The notes under the pieces were generated by a model. The model was not told the origin of the DNA and did not search any database. It worked only from the letters and a program-made list of their open reading frames with translations. DNA of 64,000 nucleotides from Glaciecola amylolytica (lineage in GTDB: Bacteria > Bacteroidota > Bacteroidia > Flavobacteriales_D > Crocinitomicaceae). Position 1 is the stretch's first letter, and the number at the start of each line of letters is the position of its first letter. The translations under genes were made by a program, and so were the position numbers. The DNA is taken from contig CP034120.1 in the NCBI GenBank assembly GCA_003856375.1, positions 3,653,501 through 3,717,500 on the forward strand, given 5' to 3'. This document shows, one piece after another, positions 26,790 through 35,525 of the stretch.

Positions 26790-28868
26790 TTAATTCACTA
26801 TCAAAGGCATGGAGTAAGAGCCGTTCGCCTCATTAAATCGAACAAAATAATATCCTGAATCCAAACCTGTGAGCGGAATCTGAAGCGAATTCAATTCGGA
26901 AAAGTTATCTGTTTCGAAGACAGTTCTTCCCTGGGCATCCAGCAAAAACACTTTTTGCGGAGTTGCCTGCTTATTCCATTTCAAGATCACGGATTTTTCT
27001 CTCTCTGCCGGATTCGGGTAAATCTCAAGCATGTTTTCCGAATCCACTCCATGCAGCCCCAGCTCATTCAATTTCCCGAGCCGGATATTGTCCAAAAAGA
27101 AATTATTTCCTCCTTTTGCTTCGAAACGGAACTTGATTTGTGTGTGATTCGAGAAATTTACTGCCCCGTTAATAATGGTCGTATCACTTGCCCATTCATT
27201 GAGAGAAACCGGTTCGAATGGCGTCGTACGCAACCCACTCACCGATTTCAAGGAGCTCAAACCCGTATACGTTTTCTTCACCTGCCACGTTTCCCCGCAG
27301 TCGTTGGAAAGCATGATTCTGAATAGATCTGCATCGTTGATTGCTTTTTGAGCATAAGCCCAGTCGAAAGAAACAGCTAAGCTTGTGAATCCAGCTAAAT
27401 CCAATGGATCGGATGAAAATTCATACGCTTGATTAGCTCCCCCGTCAAAGTTGTTGATCCGGATGGACTGAGCGCTTTGAAAACCTGTAGAAGCAAACTC
27501 CCAATTATAAACCTGACCGATTTCGCTCACATACCACCTGCTTTCAAATCCCGGAAGATTGTCTTCAAAACCTTCTGTTTTTCCATGCTCCGTCCCAATA
27601 TTGGGAATTACCGTCATGTAATCGGAAAGTAAAGCCTCCAGCGTATCCGTTCCGTTACTCACTTTGATTCCCACGTCATAAGTTCCCGTCTGATTAAACA
27701 AAACGGTAATGGTTTCATCTGTCAAAGACCCAAGAATCACTCCGCCGCTAAAGCTCCACAATCTGTTTGTTACGCCGTGAGATGAAACATCTTTAAAAAT
27801 CACGGTATCACCTTGACAGATCACTTGCTTACCGGTTTCAAATTTCGCTTCACACAATTGAAACGACAGATCATTCGTTCCGGTAGCATTTAAATTACTC
27901 ACGGACCATAAATTATTTCGCTGTGCAACGGAAGAATTCAAAGCTGCATGCATCCGCACTTTCTGTCCTTCCGTAAACATCAAAGCGCAATAGGCATAAT
28001 CCATGTAATTCTGCACATTATCGAGACCGCTGCTGCAGGAGTTTGCCCCCAGATTGCAATTCGACCAACCAATGGTATTCGGAGTGTCTGTTACCTCATC
28101 GTCGTAAGCACAGTTTCCGGCATTTCCCACGGGTAGATAATAAAAATCCGGCACGTTGTTTCCTCCCCAAATGTGATAGAGATTCAAATAATGACCGATT
28201 TCATGCGAAAGCACTGTTCTTCTGAAATAATCCGACGTTCCGATCGTGCCTACATAATCATGACGAATCACAATCCCATCCCATTCGGGAATCGTATCTG
28301 CAACAGCCGGCATCAAAGCGTGTCCTGCCAAGCCTGCTGCATCGAAACACACATAAATATTGAGGTATTTTTCAGGTGGCCAGTGAATCAGATCTTTCAC
28401 CTGATGATCTCCCGTATAAGTCAACGGAGAAACTGTTCTGGTAATTCCGGAAGTACAATTTCCATCCGGGTCGATCTGAGCCAGACGAATCTCAATCTGT
28501 GCATCAGCAGCAATGGATTGAAAGGCTGAAACAATCTGATTCGTATCCGGATTAAGTTTCCGGTATTGCAGATTTACCTGCTCAATGGCATCATGGATCT
28601 GTGAATTGCTGATGTTTTCCGTTCCATTATTGTGGATGATGTGGAAAACGACGGGAATAATGTATGTTGCACCCGATTTCGGAGGATTTGCCTGAAATTG
28701 TTTGGTAAACAACTCGAGTTTGTTCTTCGATCGCAAAAAGGCTTGTTGGTATTCGGGATGTTCCTGAAATAGTTTTTGTTCCATTTCATCACTGCCGCAA
28801 TGAAGCAATGTCTGAGTAAATGCATTCGAAAAAGCAAGCACCCAAACAATTAAAAGGATTCCTTTCAT
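26790..28868 (-). CDS. T9SS-exported M43-like (pappalysin/cytophagalysin) metalloprotease
   Basis: 692 residues with a signal peptide (GILLIVWVLAFSNAFTQ). The zinc site is HEIGHYLNLYH: His222, Glu223, His226, His232, with Asn where the usual M43 pattern HExxHxxGxxH has Gly. The downstream MDYAYCALMFTEGQ resembles the Met-turn. A PKD-like domain (GDTVIFKDVSSHGVTNRLWSFSGG) and a jelly-roll-like region follow (CGETWQVKK, NFFLDNIRLG). The last ~80 residues (LEIYPNPAEREKSVILKW ... GYYFVRF) are a type A T9SS sorting domain. It is therefore a secreted endopeptidase. Confidence 0.9.
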   Translation of the reverse strand: MKGILLIVWVLAFSNAFTQTLLHCGSDEMEQKLFQEHPEYQQAFLRSKNKLELFTKQFQANPPKSGATYIIPVVFHIIHNNGTENISNSQIHDAIEQVNLQYRKLNPDTNQIVSAFQSIAADAQIEIRLAQIDPDGNCTSGITRTVSPLTYTGDHQVKDLIHWPPEKYLNIYVCFDAAGLAGHALMPAVADTIPEWDGIVIRHDYVGTIGTSDYFRRTVLSHEIGHYLNLYHIWGGNNVPDFYYLPVGNAGNCAYDDEVTDTPNTIGWSNCNLGANSCSSGLDNVQNYMDYAYCALMFTEGQKVRMHAALNSSVAQRNNLWSVSNLNATGTNDLSFQLCEAKFETGKQVICQGDTVIFKDVSSHGVTNRLWSFSGGVILGSLTDETITVLFNQTGTYDVGIKVSNGTDTLEALLSDYMTVIPNIGTEHGKTEGFEDNLPGFESRWYVSEIGQVYNWEFASTGFQSAQSIRINNFDGGANQAYEFSSDPLDLAGFTSLAVSFDWAYAQKAINDADLFRIMLSNDCGETWQVKKTYTGLSSLKSVSGLRTTPFEPVSLNEWASDTTIINGAVNFSNHTQIKFRFEAKGGNNFFLDNIRLGKLNELGLHGVDSENMLEIYPNPAEREKSVILKWNKQATPQKVFLLDAQGRTVFETDNFSELNSLQIPLTGLDSGYYFVRFNEANGSYSMPLIVN

Positions 28869-28941
28869 GATTGTTTATCTAGTAGTAAGTGCAGTAAAGA
28901 TAAGCGTTTTATCTTTTCTTCCGGCAGAAAACCCTGAAAGC

Positions 28942-28972
28942 AAAAAACCGACCCAAATGAATGAATCGGTTT
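28942..28972 (-). terminator. Terminator of the fasciclin lipoprotein gene
   Basis: On the minus strand AAACCGATTC and GGGTCGGTTT (plus arms 28963-28972 and 28945-28954) form a 10-bp stem with two G-U pairs and an 8-nt loop, followed by T residues. It lies about 30 nt after the stop codon at 29003. Confidence 0.85.
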
Positions 28973-29002
28973 CGTAACGCAAAAGTTATATTCGGGTCGT
29001 TC

Positions 29003-29608
29003 TTACATTTTCTTGGGAAGTACTACTGCATCAATCACATAAGTTACTCCGTTGGATGAAATGACATCTGCGATGGTAATCTGAGCCCCATTCACAAACC
29101 ATTTTCCATCCTTTTCAGTGATCGTCAGGTTTTCACCCTGTACGGTTTTTAATGTTTGTCCGTTTTTCAAATCACCGGATTTTATTGCTCCGGGAACCAC
29201 ATGATAGGTCAATACGGAAGTTAGTTTTCCTTTGTTCTCTGGTTTCAACAGGCTTTCCACCGTACCTTTCGGCAATTTGTCGAATGCTGCATTTGTAGGA
29301 GCAAAAACAGTAAACGGTCCGTCTCCTTTTAAGGTTTCAACCAATCCCGCTGCTTTTACAGCCGCAACCAAGGTGGTATGTTCTGCCGAACCCACTGCAT
29401 TGTCTACAATATCTTTTGAAGGAACCATTTTCGCTCCGCCAACCATTACAAACGATTCTTCTTCCTCTGCTTCCGGTTTCACAGGTTCATTGTTTGAAGC
29501 TTCCATTTTGGTTTCTTCAGACGTTTTCTCTTCGTTTCCACCACAACTCGTAACTCCGAATGCCGTCATGGATGCAGCAAGCGCAAGGGATAAAATTGAC
29601 TTTTTCAT
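29003..29608 (-). CDS. Fasciclin (FAS1) domain lipoprotein
   Basis: 201 residues from ATG 29608, which precedes a lipoprotein signal (KKSILSLALAASMTAFGVTSC, with the Cys followed by GG). A Glu-rich linker (25-55) leads to one FAS1 domain: LVAAVKAAGLVETLKGDGPFTVFAPTNAAF, then LTYHVVPGAIKSGDLKNG and YVIDAVVLPKKM. FAS1 domains mediate adhesion or bind polysaccharide or small molecules; such single-domain lipoproteins are common in Bacteroidota. The longer TTG-initiated frame upstream is rejected. Confidence 0.93.
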   Translation of the reverse strand: MKKSILSLALAASMTAFGVTSCGGNEEKTSEETKMEASNNEPVKPEAEEEESFVMVGGAKMVPSKDIVDNAVGSAEHTTLVAAVKAAGLVETLKGDGPFTVFAPTNAAFDKLPKGTVESLLKPENKGKLTSVLTYHVVPGAIKSGDLKNGQTLKTVQGENLTITEKDGKWFVNGAQITIADVISSNGVTYVIDAVVLPKKM

Positions 29609-29672
29609 ATTCGCTTTTTTAAGGTTATGAATCAGATACGTCACAACTTCCCTTTTGGATTTTTCAGAAAAC

Positions 29673-29700
29673 AAAAAAGCCTCGCAAAACTTGCAAGGCC
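29673..29700 (-). terminator. Terminator after the 55-residue membrane protein gene
   Basis: On the minus strand GCCTTGCAA pairs with TTGCGAGGC around a GTT loop (plus arms 29691-29699 and 29679-29687) and is followed by six T. It lies 23 nt after the stop of the small gene, which supports that gene being real. Confidence 0.88.
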
Positions 29701-29722
29701 TTCTAAATATAATTGATTCAGA

Positions 29723-29890
29723 TTATTTTTTATCTGCTTCGTCGTCTTTTTCAAAAACACGTTTCGGACGCATTTGTTGGTTAATCCCCAATGTAATCCA
29801 GAAAGGAAGAACAAATCCCATTAAGAATAACAACATCCAAAATGCCATACCTCCAATCAAAAGAAATAATACAATACCGAAAACGCTCAT
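29723..29890 (-). CDS. Small membrane protein, 55 residues
   Basis: ATG at 29890 to TAA at 29723. The protein is one or two hydrophobic helices (SVFGIVLFLLIGGMAFWMLL, LMGFVLPFWITLGI) followed by a basic-then-acidic tail (RPKRVFEKDDEADKK). A good terminator follows the stop codon. It lies 92 nt downstream of batD, in the position where batE might be expected, but shows no relation to BatE. Function unknown; it may be an accessory of the Bat complex or a separate transcript. Confidence 0.7.
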   Translation of the reverse strand: MSVFGIVLFLLIGGMAFWMLLFLMGFVLPFWITLGINQQMRPKRVFEKDDEADKK

Positions 29891-29922
29891 GGTGTACTAA
29901 TTTGTGTTTTGTGTGCGTAAAA

Positions 29923-29958
29923 GTAGTAAAAAAATCAAAAAGCAAGCCTTTTTACTAC
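29923..29958 (-). terminator. Possible terminator of the Bat operon
   Basis: Arms GTAGTAAAAA (29923-29932) and TTTTTACTAC (29949-29958) pair perfectly over 10 bp, with a run of T downstream on the minus strand. It lies between batD and the 55-residue gene. The stem is AT-rich, so termination may be partial. Confidence 0.55.
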
Positions 29959-29981
29959 AAATATTATCAGAAAAAAGCATT

Positions 29982-31697
29982 CTAAGATGCCAACTGACTC
30001 AACAGTGTTTCCGCACGATCCAGAAGCTCTTTTGTTTCAAGATTCTCAGTTCCAAATCCATAACGGAATTGATCACACGTTTCAATGATTTCTCTCAAAC
30101 CTTTAGCCAATTCAGGTTTTGTGTCAATCAATCTGTCGAAAGCTTTTTCACGCGATTGGAAATTGCATCTTTCACACTGTTCAATACGTTGAATGATTGC
30201 TTTTGGCAGCAGAATGGCGAATGCTCCCGGATCTTCCAGCGCATTTTCCGCATCTTTCCAGTAATTGATCACTTCGCTTACCGGTGTTTCTTTTGATTCG
30301 TTCAGGAAGATCGGTCCTTTGCTTACTTCTTTTTCGGAAGAAACCAACTGAATGTTCTCTGCTTCATTTTTCCTGCGCTTTCTGACCATTAAAAACAGAA
30401 AAAGCAATCCTAATAAGCTTGTTGGTGCCACAATGCTAACCCAAAGTCTGGTATTTGATTTAGAACCTGAAGTAGATTTTGTGGTAACGGTCTTGGTAGT
30501 CTTTACATCCACCAGATCTGTATGTGTTCCTGCTGTCGGACTTGATGCCACAATCGGATTAAAGCTTTTATCGGGAATGACCTGAATGGTGAACGGATTT
30601 CCTTTAATGCTCAGATATTTTTCTTTTTCAGGATCAAAATAACTGATCGACGGAGCCTGGAACTCCAGATCTTTTCCTTGCAGAACCTGAATATTGAAAC
30701 GATAGGTAATCATTCCTTCTGCTCCGCTTTCGGTAAATTCAATGTCTTCAACCCTTTCCGGATCTCCATAAATGGAACATCCTTTCGGAAGATTTAATTT
30801 CGGCGTATTCGAATTGTGAATATTCCCGACTCCGGAAACAATCAATTCCAATGTGAATACTTCACCTTCTTTAATTTCTCCGGTAGGAGTTTTCTGAGAA
30901 AGACGGTAATCTCCGACCGCTCCGATAAAATCTTTGGGCGCGTTATTCGGTAACGGTTTCACATAAATAGTTAATCCCGAAGAACGGAAACGCATCGTTT
31001 TTGAGAAGATCGATCCGTGGCAGCGCAAAGCCATTTCGAATGGTTTTACCTGACATTTTCCTGTGGCAATCGGAATCAGCACTTGTTTTCCGTATTCAAA
31101 AGTCAAGGCGTCTTTACCATTTACCCGCGTTTGCTCCACTTCCACTCGTCCGTTCGGGAAAATGTGTTCTTCCATCGAAACATCGGCTTTGAAATCGGAA
31201 TATCCTTCCAGGTATTCGATATTCATGTAAGAGAAAACTTTTGCTCTGAGCAAAATCGGTTCTCCTTCGTAAACACATGATTTTTTGCATTGAATCAATC
31301 CGAAGATCGGATCGTTGGAATTCACTTTATTTTCGTCAGCGGAAGATTCGGTAACCTTGATGGAAATTTTATTGGACCGGTAGGCCTTGTTGCGGTAGGT
31401 GGTGTAGGCATAAAAGGAATAAGTTCCTTCTTTTTTAAAGACTCCCGATTGCTGCATGTAGTAGTAAGTTTTGATCTTACCGCTCGGATCCATTTTCTGT
31501 TCCATTCCATGCATCACTCCGAAATCCACTTCAAATTCAACCGGAAATTCGATCTTCATTGAACCTTCTACATTCGAAGTAATTGTGAAAGTAAGGTGTT
31601 CGTCCTTACCAATTTCTTTCTTGTCGCAAGTAAGCGCAACGATCGTTTTTTGAGCAACAGAAATCTGGCTCACCAATGTGAACAAAACCAACAGCAT
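29982..31697 (-). CDS. batD: BatD-like membrane-anchored protein
   Basis: 571 residues from ATG 31697, which begins the signal (LLVLFTLVSQISVAQ); a longer in-frame ATG at 31757 would overlap the upstream gene by 50 nt, and the true start is uncertain. The mature part is beta-rich (BatD 'oxygen tolerance' family): DKKEIGKDEHLTFTITSNVEG, then GLIQCKKSCVYEGEPILLRAKV. A single TM helix near residues 425-445 (LWVSIVAPTSLLGLLFLFLMV) leads to a cytoplasmic helical tail. It is the last recognisable gene of the Bat cluster; the product likely forms a complex with the vWA proteins. Confidence 0.92.
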   Translation of the reverse strand: MLLVLFTLVSQISVAQKTIVALTCDKKEIGKDEHLTFTITSNVEGSMKIEFPVEFEVDFGVMHGMEQKMDPSGKIKTYYYMQQSGVFKKEGTYSFYAYTTYRNKAYRSNKISIKVTESSADENKVNSNDPIFGLIQCKKSCVYEGEPILLRAKVFSYMNIEYLEGYSDFKADVSMEEHIFPNGRVEVEQTRVNGKDALTFEYGKQVLIPIATGKCQVKPFEMALRCHGSIFSKTMRFRSSGLTIYVKPLPNNAPKDFIGAVGDYRLSQKTPTGEIKEGEVFTLELIVSGVGNIHNSNTPKLNLPKGCSIYGDPERVEDIEFTESGAEGMITYRFNIQVLQGKDLEFQAPSISYFDPEKEKYLSIKGNPFTIQVIPDKSFNPIVASSPTAGTHTDLVDVKTTKTVTTKSTSGSKSNTRLWVSIVAPTSLLGLLFLFLMVRKRRKNEAENIQLVSSEKEVSKGPIFLNESKETPVSEVINYWKDAENALEDPGAFAILLPKAIIQRIEQCERCNFQSREKAFDRLIDTKPELAKGLREIIETCDQFRYGFGTENLETKELLDRAETLLSQLAS

Positions 31698-31707
31698 TTG
31701 CCATTGA

Positions 31708-32472
31708 TTACCAGTCTTTACGTGCTCTCTTACCACCTGTTGTACCTTTTGAACCATCTATTCGTTTCTTCGTATTTAGTTCCTGCTTTGCAAACTCGTC
31801 CAATTTCCGCTCAGTTTCCTTGTCCTGCAGTTTTTGTTGATCTGCTTTCTGGTTTTTCTGATCCTGAGATTGTTGATTTTGCTGATCCTGTTTCTGTTTA
31901 TTATCTTTTGATTGCTGCTGATTGTCCTTTGATTGTTGATTCGGATCTTTATTCTCCTTCTGCTGATTTTGGTTATTATTCTGCTGCTGGTTTTTATCCT
32001 GATCCTTATTATCTTGCTGTTTGTCGTTTTTGCATTGTTTGTCTTGTTGCTGTTTCAGTAAACGTTTTGCTTCCATTAAGCGCTGTCTGGCCTTTTCATT
32101 ATCCTGATCCAAACGCAGCACATCTTTGTAAGCATCAATCGCGCTCTGATAATCCTGCTGCTTCATACGGGATTCTCCCAAACTTGTTCGGGCCTGAACC
32201 TCTTTTTCTTTCGTTTTAGCATTATTTGCCTGACGTTCAAAACTTTCCGCAGCGGTATTAAAATCGTTCGCACGATATGCCGTTTGACCTATTTCCTGAG
32301 ACAAATCTACATCATTTGGAGCTAACTGATCGGCTCTTTTATAATACTTTAACGCTTCTTTGTAATTGCCTTTTTTGTATAATTGGCGGGCATGATTCAA
32401 ATCTTCTTCCCAATCCTGACCGAAAGCATTATAGCCCAGAAAACACAAAGCAATTATCAACAGCTCTCTCAT
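31708..32472 (-). CDS. batC: BatC-like TPR protein with Gln/Lys/Asn-rich tail
   Basis: 254 residues with a signal peptide (RELLIIALCFLGYNAFGQ). Three TPR-like units occupy residues ~25-135 (ARQLYKKGNYKEALKYYKRA, AIDAYKDVLRLDQDN). From about residue 140 to 225 the chain is almost only Q, N, K and D, a low-complexity region. The C-terminus is basic. The TPR plus position between batB and batD fits BatC of the Bacteroides Bat operon. The start overlaps the batB stop by 4 nt. Confidence 0.85.
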   Translation of the reverse strand: MRELLIIALCFLGYNAFGQDWEEDLNHARQLYKKGNYKEALKYYKRADQLAPNDVDLSQEIGQTAYRANDFNTAAESFERQANNAKTKEKEVQARTSLGESRMKQQDYQSAIDAYKDVLRLDQDNEKARQRLMEAKRLLKQQQDKQCKNDKQQDNKDQDKNQQQNNNQNQQKENKDPNQQSKDNQQQSKDNKQKQDQQNQQSQDQKNQKADQQKLQDKETERKLDEFAKQELNTKKRIDGSKGTTGGKRARKDW

Positions 32473-33596
32473 CGTTTTTCAGGATTAATAATAATTGGTA
32501 AAAAGAAGTAACAGATCATACATAGTAGTGCCAGAATCGTAGGAATGTAAAAATAGTTTTTATCTACGTTAAATTCTACTTTCATCACCTGTTTATTCTT
32601 CGTATTCTTATAGTTAGCAGCAATATCGTAGATATTCGGGAAGGCGCTGTTTGAAACAACCAGAACACTTCCGGATTCAGCAGCCATTGCTTCCAATGAT
32701 TTTTTATCGAGCCGCGAAACTACTGCCTGCCCGTTTTCCCGTTTGTATCCTTCGGAAATATCATACGGATTATTCGGGATCAATCCGCCCTTTGCAGATC
32801 CCAAACCAAGGTAGGCCAATTCCACATGTTTCTTCTTCAATTCGGCAATCTGCTTCTTCCATAAAGCTTCGTGGTCTTCCCCATCTGTAATGACCAGAAT
32901 GGCTTTGCCGGATTCCGTATCTTTAAATTGTTCCTGAGCAATTTCCAGAGCCACACCGATGTTGGTTCCCTGATCCGTAATCATGGATGTTTCAATATCC
33001 GGAACAAAGAGTTTTGCAGCGCCGTAATCCATTGTAAGCGGTAGCTGAGTATACGCGTCATTGGCGAAAACCACCACGGCGATCCGTTCGCCTTTCAACT
33101 GATTCAACAATTCTCCGATGGCTTGCTTTGCAGCTGTCAAACGGCTTACACTGCCACCTCCCATATCTTTGGTGTTCATTGAATTGGAAATATCGAGGCA
33201 GATAACCAGATCCAAAACCCGTTTCGATCCGTTTACTTTTCTCGATCCTGCAACGGGCTGTGCCATCGCCAGAATGATGAAAAAGTAGGTGCTTCTCAAT
33301 AAAAAGTAATGTAAAAAAGCCTTTAAGGGTTCGAATTTCACCCACAGCATTCTGGTGGAACCGTATCCGGAGTATTGTTCATAAATTTTCGATTTCCAAT
33401 GCCACTGAAACCAGGTCAATGCAGCAAAAGCGGGAATAATCATCCAAAGTGAAAGCATTTCCGGATGAAGCAGATGCATTCCCCATTCATTGAAAGGCAA
33501 AACGGTGTAGCAGATCAAAACCAGAAACCACCAGATTCCTTCTGAAATGAGCAACAATCTCACCAAATGCTGATATGTGGAAACTTGCTTAGTCAT
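32469..33596 (-). CDS. batB: BatB-like von Willebrand factor A membrane protein
   Basis: 375 residues. N-terminal helices (residues ~12-34 and 48-64) are followed by a vWA domain with the metal-ion site DISNS (LVICLDISNSMNTKD), a downstream TDGED, and a C-terminal TM helix (YFYIPTILALLCMICYFFLPI). vWA membrane proteins next to MoxR ATPases form periplasmic complexes; Bat proteins are linked to aerotolerance in Bacteroides. It overlaps batA by 8 nt and batC by 4 nt. Confidence 0.92.
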   Translation of the reverse strand: MTKQVSTYQHLVRLLLISEGIWWFLVLICYTVLPFNEWGMHLLHPEMLSLWMIIPAFAALTWFQWHWKSKIYEQYSGYGSTRMLWVKFEPLKAFLHYFLLRSTYFFIILAMAQPVAGSRKVNGSKRVLDLVICLDISNSMNTKDMGGGSVSRLTAAKQAIGELLNQLKGERIAVVVFANDAYTQLPLTMDYGAAKLFVPDIETSMITDQGTNIGVALEIAQEQFKDTESGKAILVITDGEDHEALWKKQIAELKKKHVELAYLGLGSAKGGLIPNNPYDISEGYKRENGQAVVSRLDKKSLEAMAAESGSVLVVSNSAFPNIYDIAANYKNTKNKQVMKVEFNVDKNYFYIPTILALLCMICYFFLPIIINPEKR

Positions 33597-34614
33597 CCAA
33601 TTTGAATTTCAATCGTTGAGCTCCCCAGGCTACCAGGGAAAATATCATACTCCAGACAAAAAACGGAAACACCGTCAGCGGCGGCTCTGCAGCCAAATGC
33701 TGATCTTCCATTTTTCGTTTCTCTAACTGGTCTATTTCCGTGTAGATTTTTTCCAGTGATTTTTCATCTTTTGCCCGGAAGAATTTTCCTCCGGTCAGTT
33801 GTGAGATATCTTTTAAAATAGCTTCGTCAATTTCCACCGGCACGTTCTGATAAACGACTCCGAACGGCGTATTTACCGGAGTTGGTGCCATTCCGTTTGC
33901 ACCCACACCAATGGTGTACACTTTACATTTCTTCGCCTTCGCAAGTGCTGCCGCTTCCATTGGGTCCGGCCCGGTATTGCTACTTCCGTCTGTGAGTAAA
34001 ATAATCACTTTTGAAGGAAGGCTGTCGCTTCTAAGTCTTGTTACAGCAACACCCAAACCACTTCCGATAGCCGTTCCGGGTTCAAGATATCCCGGTTCAA
34101 TCTCCGAAATCTGCTTTTTCAGCAGTTTGTAATCCAATGTCGCGGGACAAGCCGTATATGCTTCTCCTTCGTAAACGACCAAACCAACGCGGTCGCCTTT
34201 TCTCGAATCGACAAATTTCTTTGCCACTCGTTTGGCAACTTCCAAACGATTCGGGTCAAAATCCTGCGCCAGCATCGAACCGGATGCATCAATCGACAAA
34301 ATGATATCAATTCCGTTCTTGTAATCAATTTTCGGAGGATCAATGGAAGTGTTGTATGGTTCAGCCAATACAAGAACCAGACAAGCCATGGAAAGCGCAT
34401 AACAGGTATTGATTCCCCAGCGGATGTATCTCACCCAACCAATGGAATACGATAATTGCTCTTGTTCGGAATTCGCATATTTCAATTGTCCTACGCGTGT
34501 CTTCTGCAAGTATTCCCACAAAAACAACAAGGCGGGAATTACCAGCAAGAGCCAAAGCAGATGCGGTTTGTAGAAATCATATTCCCAAAAGCAGATGTTG
34601 AAATAACGACTCAT
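33589..34614 (-). CDS. batA: BatA-like von Willebrand factor A membrane protein
   Basis: 341 residues. Two N-terminal helices (LLWLLLVIPALLFLWEYL; INTCYALSMACLVLVLAEP) precede a vWA domain with a complete MIDAS: DASGS (IILSIDASGSMLAQDF), a threonine in GTAIGSGL and LLTDGSSN. A C-terminal TM helix ends the chain. Its start overlaps the upstream gene's stop by 4 nt (ATGA). Together with batB it forms the usual batA-batB pair. Confidence 0.93.
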   Translation of the reverse strand: MSRYFNICFWEYDFYKPHLLWLLLVIPALLFLWEYLQKTRVGQLKYANSEQEQLSYSIGWVRYIRWGINTCYALSMACLVLVLAEPYNTSIDPPKIDYKNGIDIILSIDASGSMLAQDFDPNRLEVAKRVAKKFVDSRKGDRVGLVVYEGEAYTACPATLDYKLLKKQISEIEPGYLEPGTAIGSGLGVAVTRLRSDSLPSKVIILLTDGSSNTGPDPMEAAALAKAKKCKVYTIGVGANGMAPTPVNTPFGVVYQNVPVEIDEAILKDISQLTGGKFFRAKDEKSLEKIYTEIDQLEKRKMEDQHLAAEPPLTVFPFFVWSMIFSLVAWGAQRLKFKLDD

Positions 34615-35525
34615 TCCGGGATTTCTAAAGGACTTAATTCTGTGACTATTTCTTCCAGACGGAGCAAACTCGAACGAACGTGAATCTCGTCCAGTTCGGT
34701 CTTGGCAAATTTAACCATATCGGCTTCTCTGAGCAGCACTTCAATGCGTTTGATCATTGCAAAATCCAGCTGTTTGAGTTTCAACAAGGCAATAGTTTCT
34801 TTAGTCGTTCTTTCCATCAGATTCAGCTCGTAACGGGAACTCAGATACATTTTCAGGATCGCCGAAAAGGCTACATAATGCGATTTGATCTTTCCGTGAT
34901 GCCAATCTTCTTTCTTTCGCAATTGATGGATGGCCATTAAAGTGCGCTCCCTCAAACTCAGTTCTTCTGATTTTTGAATTTTACGGCGTCTATTCCAAAG
35001 AATCGCTAGTGTAACTCCAACAATCACGATCAACAAAATCCACCAATAATCTTTCAGTAATCTCCAGGCATCGCTTTCGGGCTCAATCGGAATTTCATCG
35101 ATTCCTTCCTCTACTTTCTTCTTCACGAATCCCACGTGCAGATACGGAGCACGAAATGAAAAAGTGGAATCTTTCCACGTAATCCACAAATCGGGCAAGC
35201 GGTATTTAGCGGAATCCCAGGCAATGAGCGTGTAAACTCCTTTCCAGTATTTGATTCCCTTTTGGGTGTACGCGGTATCTCTGAAAGATTCTATTTCGAG
35301 TTCTCCTCCCGGTTTCCAAAGCGTTTCTCCTTTGTGGATCACTTCACATTTAAAAACTCCTGAAATCGGGTTGTAATCGAATTTTGCCGGTTTGTTTTTG
35401 ATCAAAATGGTTAATTCCGCCTTGTCTCCCACGCGCACAGAGTCTTCTGCCCAGAATACGTGCTTTGTCTGTGCATTTACTGCTATCAGACACCAACATG
35501 CGATTATGGTCAGAATTCCTTTCAT
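34611..35525 (-). CDS. Bat-locus anchored protein of unknown function
   Basis: 304 residues: signal peptide (GILTIIACWCLIAVNAQ), a beta-rich periplasmic region (residues 20-160; KHVFWAEDSVRVGDKAELTI resembles the BatD-type Ig fold), one TM helix (WWILLIVIVGVTLAILW, ~165-185) and a cytoplasmic helical domain (residues 200-304) like the DUF4381-type tails found in MoxR/vWA clusters. It overlaps the DUF58 gene and batA by 4 nt each. Likely a membrane adaptor of the complex; the role is inferred only from context. Confidence 0.85.
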   Translation of the reverse strand: MKGILTIIACWCLIAVNAQTKHVFWAEDSVRVGDKAELTILIKNKPAKFDYNPISGVFKCEVIHKGETLWKPGGELEIESFRDTAYTQKGIKYWKGVYTLIAWDSAKYRLPDLWITWKDSTFSFRAPYLHVGFVKKKVEEGIDEIPIEPESDAWRLLKDYWWILLIVIVGVTLAILWNRRRKIQKSEELSLRERTLMAIHQLRKKEDWHHGKIKSHYVAFSAILKMYLSSRYELNLMERTTKETIALLKLKQLDFAMIKRIEVLLREADMVKFAKTELDEIHVRSSLLRLEEIVTELSPLEIPE

